This document shows, piece by piece, positions 15,830-24,800 of a stretch of DNA of 25,635 nucleotides. The translations under genes and the position numbers were made by a program. The stretch lies in the IMG/VR virus record IMGVR_UViG_3300025098_000254, positions 1-25,635 of that record, one strand, 5' to 3'. Origin of the DNA: a virus. Position 1 is the stretch's first letter. Each line of letters begins with the position of its first letter. The notes beneath the pieces were generated by a model. The model saw nothing but the letters and a program-made list of their open reading frames with translations, had not been told where the DNA came from and did not search any database.

Positions 15830-18800
15830 GCTTCGTATGCTGGTAGTACGTAGTTTGTTCCGCCTATATCAACCATCAACCATTCGTCAGGTTCTGATAA
15901 GTAAAAATCAGCAGAACCTGGTGGGGGATTGTTCTTAATTATAGCTTGCGTTGGTGATTGGGACTGTGCTTGTGGTGATTGGGTTGGACCAGAGCCTCCT
16001 GTATCTATTCTAATTGAATCGGTAACGTGTAATTTAGCTCCAGGACTAGTTGTTCCAATTCCAACTTGGCCAGCTTGAGTTACTGCAAGTTGTACAGTAG
16101 ATGTGCCTCCTGGTTGAGTCTTAATGTAAAAGCTACCAGCGTTTTGAGCCATAAAAATTTCACCTGTTAGATCGTTGTTTTGACCTATCCACATATAATC
16201 ACTACCTGAAAAATCTCCGTTAGAGGCGTCAAGATATACTCTAGACGCTCCCGAGCCAGTGTTGCCCACGCCTATTGCACTTGTTCCAGATGAATCACTA
16301 TTTACATGAAGTTGGAATTGAGGACTAGTTGTCCCAATCCCGACGTTGCCGGATGCATTAATGCGCATAGCTTCAGAAGGCGCTCCTGAGACATCTCCTT
16401 TTGTAGAAAAAGCTAAACCAGTAGTGCTTCCGAAAACACTAGTTTCATTGACTAAATTTATACTAGCTCTCACGGAATTAGCAGCAGAGCCAGAAGAATC
16501 TTTGCTAAAATATTCTAAAGAAGCAATCGTTTGTCCAATAGTCCAACTTGCATCTCTTGTCCCAGTTATTCTAAGAGTTGGTATTGAGTCCGAGATATCT
16601 AACTTAGCACCAGGCGAAGTCGTCCCAATCCCTACGTTGCCCGCAGAAGTAATATATAATTTAGTAGCAGTTGCACCAGAATCGGATGTCTGTAAAGCTA
16701 AAGTTGTGTTACCTCCTGTAGATTTTGATGCTATTACACCGTCTCCACTTACTGCATTATATTGTAATTGTAAACTGTTACTTGTTGATATGCTACCATC
16801 ACCTGAGTATATAGTGCCGTTAATGAGTGCCGATCCAGCAACGTGAAGCTTTTGACTCGGACTAGTAGTTCCTATACCGACGTTGCCTGTAGACTTAACA
16901 ACCATCTTATACCCACTATCCGCATAAACACCTAGCACCGTAGCATCGTGAGCAGATGTGGCATCTGAACGGATTAATAATGCTTGTGCGTTTGCATCAG
17001 AACCTGTATTGTATATTCTTGAAACCCAAGTATCAACATCTTTTTCAACGTCTAATGTAAAATCAGGACTAGTAGTACCGATTCCTAAGTTGCCGCTACT
17101 GTTTAATCTCATTAGTTCAGAACCAGGGAAAGTATTATTAGCTCTAAATACAATGCCGTTTCCGTTTCCTTGTAACCCAAATAAGTTTGAGTTATCATCA
17201 TAGAATATTTCGCCAGCTTGGCTTGTTCCGCTTTGATTATCCCAAAATTCAATACTACTTTTACCAGAATCAACTGTATTTGTTAATCTCAACACTGGAC
17301 TGTCTGCGGATATATGTAATAAATCTTCAGGACTGGTAGTACCAATACCTACGTTGCCGTTTCCAGCAATGCGCATACGCTCAACATTATTCGTTCCTAA
17401 AATAAGCGGTCCATTATAATAATTTATAATATTTGCCTCGTCTGTAGTAGAATTGTTAAAAATTTGCAATCCACTAATAGCAGAGCCGCTTTGAACCGTA
17501 ATTGCAGAAGTTGTAGTTCCAACAACTGTTAATTTACTTACAGGACTTGTAGTCCCAATACCTAGACCTGTATTATTTAAAGTCATTTTATAATTAGGAG
17601 TAACACCAACACCAGTATGCTGAGCCCAATTCCAAATAGGTGTGCTTGAGCCTATAGTGTTAAACTGACTGTTCGTACTTGAGTAGAACCTATGCTCTTG
17701 AGACCCTGAATTATTAAACAATATACCTCCATTTTCACCACTACCCACCACACTAAGCTTAGCACTTGGACTAGTCGTTCCAATCCCTACGTTGCCCGCA
17801 GAAGTAATACGCATTCTTTCGGTCTCGTTATTTGCATCTCCGGTTATGAAACTAATAATACCGTATTCTGAGGCTAGTTTTAGATTGTTTTCACTATCAT
17901 GGAGTTGAATGTAACTTCTACGGGTTCCGCTTTGTACAAAGCTAATATATGGACTTCCGTCTGCGTTGCCGCTTTCTAGTCTTGCAAGTTCATCTCCAGT
18001 ACTAACTACGTGAAGTTTACTAGTTGGACTAGTAGTCCCAATACCTACGTTTGCTGCAGAAGTATCTACATACAACATTGACGGGTTGGCATTGTTACCA
18101 ATCTGTACATCCCTACTTCCATCGCTCATCAATGTAAGTATACCACTGTCATTTGTTAATTTACCTACGTAGGTTGCTCCAGTACCTACTCTCCAACCTC
18201 CTGTTGTATAGGCATCTCCATTTACGTAAAGCTTATCACTAAAAGCTGTAGAAGTTGAGTTTATTAAAAGTCTACCGCTAGAATCAATACGCATTCTTTC
18301 ACTTTGCGAACCAACCGTTGTTGCTGAAGAATGAAATGTAATACCATTATAACCGTCTATTCTAGTTGTAGAATTTGGAAAACTTACACCAGCAGAATTT
18401 GATGCGGAGCCATTATATATTTTATTTGCAAAAATACTTAAATTTCCATTTACTGTTAATTTATCTGTAGGACTACTCGTCCCAATACCAACGTTACCAG
18501 AGCTGTTTATGGTTAGCCTTGTGTTATTACCACCAGTTCTAAAATATAAACCATCTTCTGATCTTACAATAACATTTTCACTAGCAGATCCTTGTATTAA
18601 TAAATTATCATCAGCATCATCACCTATAAAATGTGAATCACCAAAGTTTATATTTCCTGCAAAAGTTGCAGCGTTAGTACTGTAATTTAAAGCGAGTAAA
18701 GTTCCTGCGTGAGCTTCAGTTGATAAATTTCTTTTAGTAAATTGTAATTCATCATCCCAAGCATATATTTTAAATAAAGAACCTACAGTACCGTTTATAT

Positions 18801-21800
18801 CTTCAAGTCTAATCTTAGGTACTAATAAATCATCTCCAACAATTACATCACCTGCAAAAGTTGATATTCCTGTTGCAATAGTTAATTCTGTAACAGCAGA
18901 GGGTTGTAAATAAATAGGTTTATTTTCCCCAGTATTATAATCTGACTGAATCAATAAAGCATCTGCTGCTCTTATATATGTACTAGCAGCATCATTTGTA
19001 AATGTTAATTCATTACCATTTATATTGAGGTCATCTGTAATAGTTAAATCACCTGTAACTTTAGCTCCTGCGCTTGTAGTTTCAAGTTTTTGTTGTGCTC
19101 CTGCTCCATTATAATATAATTTAGTAGCACCTCCATCAGTTCCTGAAATGTAAGTTTTTGTTCCTGCATTATTACCTATATAAACGCTGTTTGAACCTCT
19201 TATATATAAATCTCCTGTCCCTGTATCTGTTATATAACTATTAGAACCGTCGTGATAGATTTGTAGGTCGCTTGAATTACCTGCTGATATTTTTATATTA
19301 TCAGTAACTCTTATTTGTTTGCTAAATAAAGTTTCTTCTGAACTACCATCTATTCTTAAATATTCAGTAATTCCACCACTACCATTGTCATTGTAAAATC
19401 TTATTTTACCGTCATCAACATTTTGTATAAACCTTAAATCTCCTGTTCCTATTTCAGAAATATAACTATTAGAACCGTCGTGGTATATTTGAAGATCGTC
19501 TTGATCACCAAATAAAGCTTTTTTAGTATCCAGGTGTTTAGTATCTCTTACAAACACAGTTTTTGTTATACCACCATCAACTCTAAAATATTCAGCAACA
19601 CCACCTGAACCATTGTCACTTCTGAAAATAATATCTTTGTCATTTGCGTATTGAGACATATATAAATCTCCATTTATATTGTCTATATTATTATTACCAC
19701 TTAATCCATTATGATATATTTCAAGGTCTGAACCTGTACCTAGTATTAGTTTATTGCTATCGCCTAGCTTTATATTTCCGGCTACTTCTAATTTTTGACT
19801 TGGGCTAGTGGTTCCGATACCAACGTTGTCTGCAAAGGTTGCTCCATTAGAACTAATTTTACCATGAGTTACGAAAGTAGTTGAAGATGATGCGTTAAAA
19901 TTAGTAGTAGGACTTTTCGTGAAAAAACTACCACTTGTAGTTAAATTCATAGCCCAATCACCAACCCAATCAATAGCACTGGTGTAACCATCGTTTCCAT
20001 GTACTTTAGCTACATGAATAGTAGGATAACTCCAAGTTGAATTTGTCTCTCCAATTGCAATTACTCTTCTATTGTTAGTCCCGTCATTTCTCCAACCAAG
20101 ATAAACAGACTTAGGATTATCACCTATTACCTTAACACCAGCTTGATGCCACATGGTGGCACTAGTATTACTATTCCCGCCACTATTCCAGTTGTGACCA
20201 CCTATTATAAGCTTAGTAGCGTTAGTGCTATTATATTCGTATATGTCTATTTCTATATACGCCATGTCATAATTGGCAAGCGTACCCGGTAAGTCAATCA
20301 CAACTTGACCTACTGTAGAATTATTTGCTTCTCCCCATAGTGCGTTTTGCCCCGGATATGCAATTTTAGGATAAGCATCATGACCTATTCCTAGATGACC
20401 ATGTACTATAGCTTTGTCTGTCAAAGCGTTTCCAAGTATTGTGTCGCCAGCTACTTCCAACTTGGCATTAGGACTACTCGTCCCAATACCTACGTTGCCA
20501 CTGGTGTCAATAGCCATAGCATTACCAGAGTTGAAAGTATTATTATTTACGTTGAACCTAATACCTTTAGATAACCCGCCTTGGACGACAGCGTTTGCTC
20601 CAGAGTAACCAATCATTGTTCTTTCGTTAGCAAAGCGCATATAGGTCAAAGTGTTAGTATCATTACCAACACTTAATGCGTCTCCTGTGCCCCTGATTTC
20701 TAATAAATGACCCGGACTTGTTGTCCCAATACCAACTTTACCATTTGTATCAACAGTTACTCTAGTACCTCCGTTAGTTTTTAAATCTAACCTATGGTTT
20801 GTGTTTGTTCCTACAACACCTACTGATGCTTGAGATTGAATTAGGACTCCTGCACCCGAAGTTCTTTGGGCTAGGATTTCTGCATTTCCCGCACTAGCTA
20901 CGTGTAGGTTGTGGGAAGGTGACGTCGTTCCAATCCCGACGTTGCCATCCGCCTGTACGGTTAATCTATTTGCCCAACTAGAACCTCCATAAGCCCATAA
21001 ATTTAAGCTGCTACCATCCGCGTTTTGTTGAAAATTGTAAGCTCTGTTGTTAGCGGCGTTTGCTATATAAACACCAGAGGTTGCTAAGGCGTCATCTCCA
21101 TTTTTAAACAATCGGATTTGACCTTCCACGTGCAGTTTACCTGAAGGACTAGTCGTTCCAATACCAACGTTGCCACCGTTCAAATAAGAATTACCATCTG
21201 AATCTATATGAACAGTTGTGCTAACACCGCTATTTTTTAAATTTAAATAACCATCGTTTGCATTAATACCAACTTCAAAAAAGTTATTGTTGTTTGTTGA
21301 TAAATAACTTGCTCCCAATACTACACTTGTATCACTCGGCGATGCAACCATTAGCCTCTGTTGAGGACTACTCGTTCCAATACCGACGTTTCCTGCTGAA
21401 GTGATACGAACACGTTCTGTATTTCCTGTTGAAAAAGAGTGGCTACCCGAATTATTTCCTGAAGACTTGTAATCTACATTCGTTCCGTCTACTTTTAAAT
21501 AAAAGCTTTGAGTAGAGTGTCCTATTCTTGTTTGATAAGTGCCGTCAGCTCCAACAACGTGTAGCTTGCTAGCAGGACTAGTAGTACCTATCCCTACGTT
21601 GCCGCCTGAGGTGATACGCATACGTTCGGTAGAACCCCTGCTTATAGTAAAAGTTTGATTTTCAGAAACTAAGTTTAAATCTTGTGAATCTCCCCCACCT
21701 CTTATTTTTAAAATTGTTTGTCCAGACGTAACAGCTCTAATATTCCCATCAACAGTTAAAACTTCCGTTGGATTAGTAGTTCCAATACCTACGTCGCCAC

Positions 21801-24800
21801 CTGAGGTGATACGCATTCTTTCAGAGCCTCCATTAAATATCCTTACATTATTTGCACCAGATGAAACATTACCAAAAATAGTATCTCCTCCGCTTGTTGA
21901 AATGCTAGTATAATCTGAGCCTTCAGATAACCTTATTTCTCCAACAACCTCTAACTTTGAGCCAGGACTAGTAGTTCCTATACCGACGTTGCCGCCACTT
22001 TTTAGAGTCATTCTTACACCTGTCGACCCGTGTTCTTTAATCTGTAAATCAGAATTCACCCCACTAGCAATAGGATTAAATGCCCAACCTCTGTTTGGGT
22101 ATGAAGCATTTCTTACCCCTAAAAACAAAGACTCATCTCCGCTGTTAGCAAAAACACTTAACTCACCGTGAACATTTTGGTTTCCTTGTGATGCAACAGT
22201 ATATTTATTTACCTGTAATTTGCCAAGTGGACTATTCGTCCCAATACCAACTAGTCCATTTCTTCTAATAGTTATACCACTAGCAGTTCCTCCTGATCCA
22301 TCTCCGTGTATTTTAAGCAAATTATCTGCGCCTGCTCCTGCTCCATCGTGTTCTATAAAGAAACTTGCATCTCCAAGTATAGCTTCTGAAAATATAATTT
22401 TATTTTTTGTAGTTGCTGCGTTTACTGCTAAAAGCTCAATAGTACCATCTCCAGCTTCTGTTTCAATTGTTAATTTACTGCTAGGATTAGTTACTCCAAT
22501 CCCAACGTTACCAGCAGATGTGATACGCATTCTTTCTGCATTAGCAGTTTCGATAGATAAATATCTTGAAGCATTACTGTATATAAAACCTCCATCAAAC
22601 CCATCATCTTGGTCTCCAAAAGCTATTTGAGAATAACCCGTGCTATGAGAAGCAATTTGAAGTATTGATTGACTAAATCCTTCTATAAGCGCAGATGTGT
22701 TTGTTAAAGCCGAAGATAAAGTGTTACCGTCTTTAACATGCAATTTAGCTAAAGGCCCAGTCGTTCCAATACCTACGTTGCCTGATTGATTTAAGCGCAT
22801 TGCTTCCGAACCGCCTGCATTGAACTTTATTCCATCAGCACTTGAACCATAGATTTTAGCATTACTATTACCGAAATTTATACCTTGATTGTCATCAAAT
22901 AGCACAACGCCTGATAAGCTTATATTTCCAATTACTGAAAGTTTTTGACTAGGATTAGTATTTCCAATACCGACGTTGCCTGTACTTGCTGCTAAGTATG
23001 AATTACCTGTACCACTTAATCTATTTTGATCTGCAGAGGCATTTGTTAATACATCTACATTACCAAATAAACGATTAGTGTCTAAAGTTTTAGCCAAATA
23101 AGGCAATTCCATTTGGCTAGTGTGCCTACTAGACACATAGTTCATTAAAGCTATTTGAACACTGCTAGCGCCAGTTACTAAAGTAAACTCTATATCTGTA
23201 ACGTAGTTATTGCTAGGCACAGTAAGCCTTAATACTTCGTAAATAGCATTAGTTGATATGTTTGTTGCACCTGTACAATTTCTCCACACGCCATTTGCTT
23301 TTACTCTTGCAGTTAAACTAGTATAAGCGTGAAGACCGCTATAAAAAGAAAAGTATAAATATCCTTGAGGATAAGTATATCCATTAGCTGGAACTCCAGA
23401 TTGACCTGCTACGTTTATATTTACAGTATGTGTAGTGTTTGCAGCAAAAGTTGTGCCGGATGCATAACTTCCATTAAACATACCCACAACATTATTAGTC
23501 CCACCTGTTATAGTTATAGTAAATCTTCTATCTGCTCTATAAAGTACGTCCGTAAAATCTGGCAGCTGTATATTAGGTTGACCAAATACTGGGTTTATTG
23601 CGTGGAAGCCTAGTGAATCTATTGTTGACGATCCTTGTGCATTAACACCCGTAGAAAAGTTTGCGTTACCAACTACTTGTAACTTGTCTCCATTGTCTGT
23701 AGTAGTACCTATAAGAACGTTACCGTTAGATAAAAATCTTACTTTTTCTGAATTATTTGGATATAATGAAATATATGACCCGTCAACCCCTACTATCCTC
23801 GTTGCTCCTGCTCCCCATTTTAATGATTGCCCTGTATTTACTACTATACTACCTGCTACATCTAATTTTTCACTCGGTACAGAAGTTCCAATACCTAACT
23901 GTCCTGCATTATCTATGTATACTGTTTGTGATCCTGAGCTTCCTCCTCCTCTCAACTCAAGTTTATTAGAATTAGAGTTTTCCCCTATAAACGTATTACT
24001 TCCGCCGAAATATATATGCCTATTATCTCCATCTAGATTAATGTTACCAACTACATCCAACTTCTGACTAGGACTAGTCGTCCCAATACCTACGTTACCA
24101 TCATCTCTTACTCTAAATAATTCAGTTGTAGAAGAATTTTGTACTAGCAGAGATGTTGTAGCAGACGTTGCACCAGATCCTTTTATGTGTAGTCTTGCTG
24201 ATGGGGTTGAACCGGTTCCTATTCCTATGTTTCGACTTTGGTCTATCCTTAATGCGTTGTTGGTGGATATGTTTAAATTAATTCCAGTTTGACTTCTAAT
24301 GTCTATATTATTACCGTTGCTTGACGCTCTGATCTGTGATACATTACCTCCGTCTGAAGTTCTGCTTATGTATAGACCGTCATCTCTCAATTGAATACTT
24401 CTATTGGTAGTACCCTCGCTTACATGCACCCTACCTTCTACGGTTAGCTTCTCTGTTGGACTAGTTGTACCAATACCAACGTTGCTTGAGGAGTTGATAT
24501 TTAGCGTGTCAACTGTACCTCCTGCACCTAATCTTAAATCATCACCACTTTCAGCTGTTATTCTACAAGCGCTTGCTTGCGCTCCTATTGTCATAGCTAA
24601 TCCACCGGAAGTATTGTTTAGCTTTAAATTAACAGAACCAGCATTTGCTATTTCAAGCTTTTCACCAGGACTGGTAGTACCAATACCTACGTTTGTGTCG
24701 AAAGTATATTTACCGTAAGTTGAATTATTAGTAGTAAATTTAAAACCATCTCCATCTTGACCAAATATGTAATGAAGTCCTGAATTTGTATCATCAAGTC

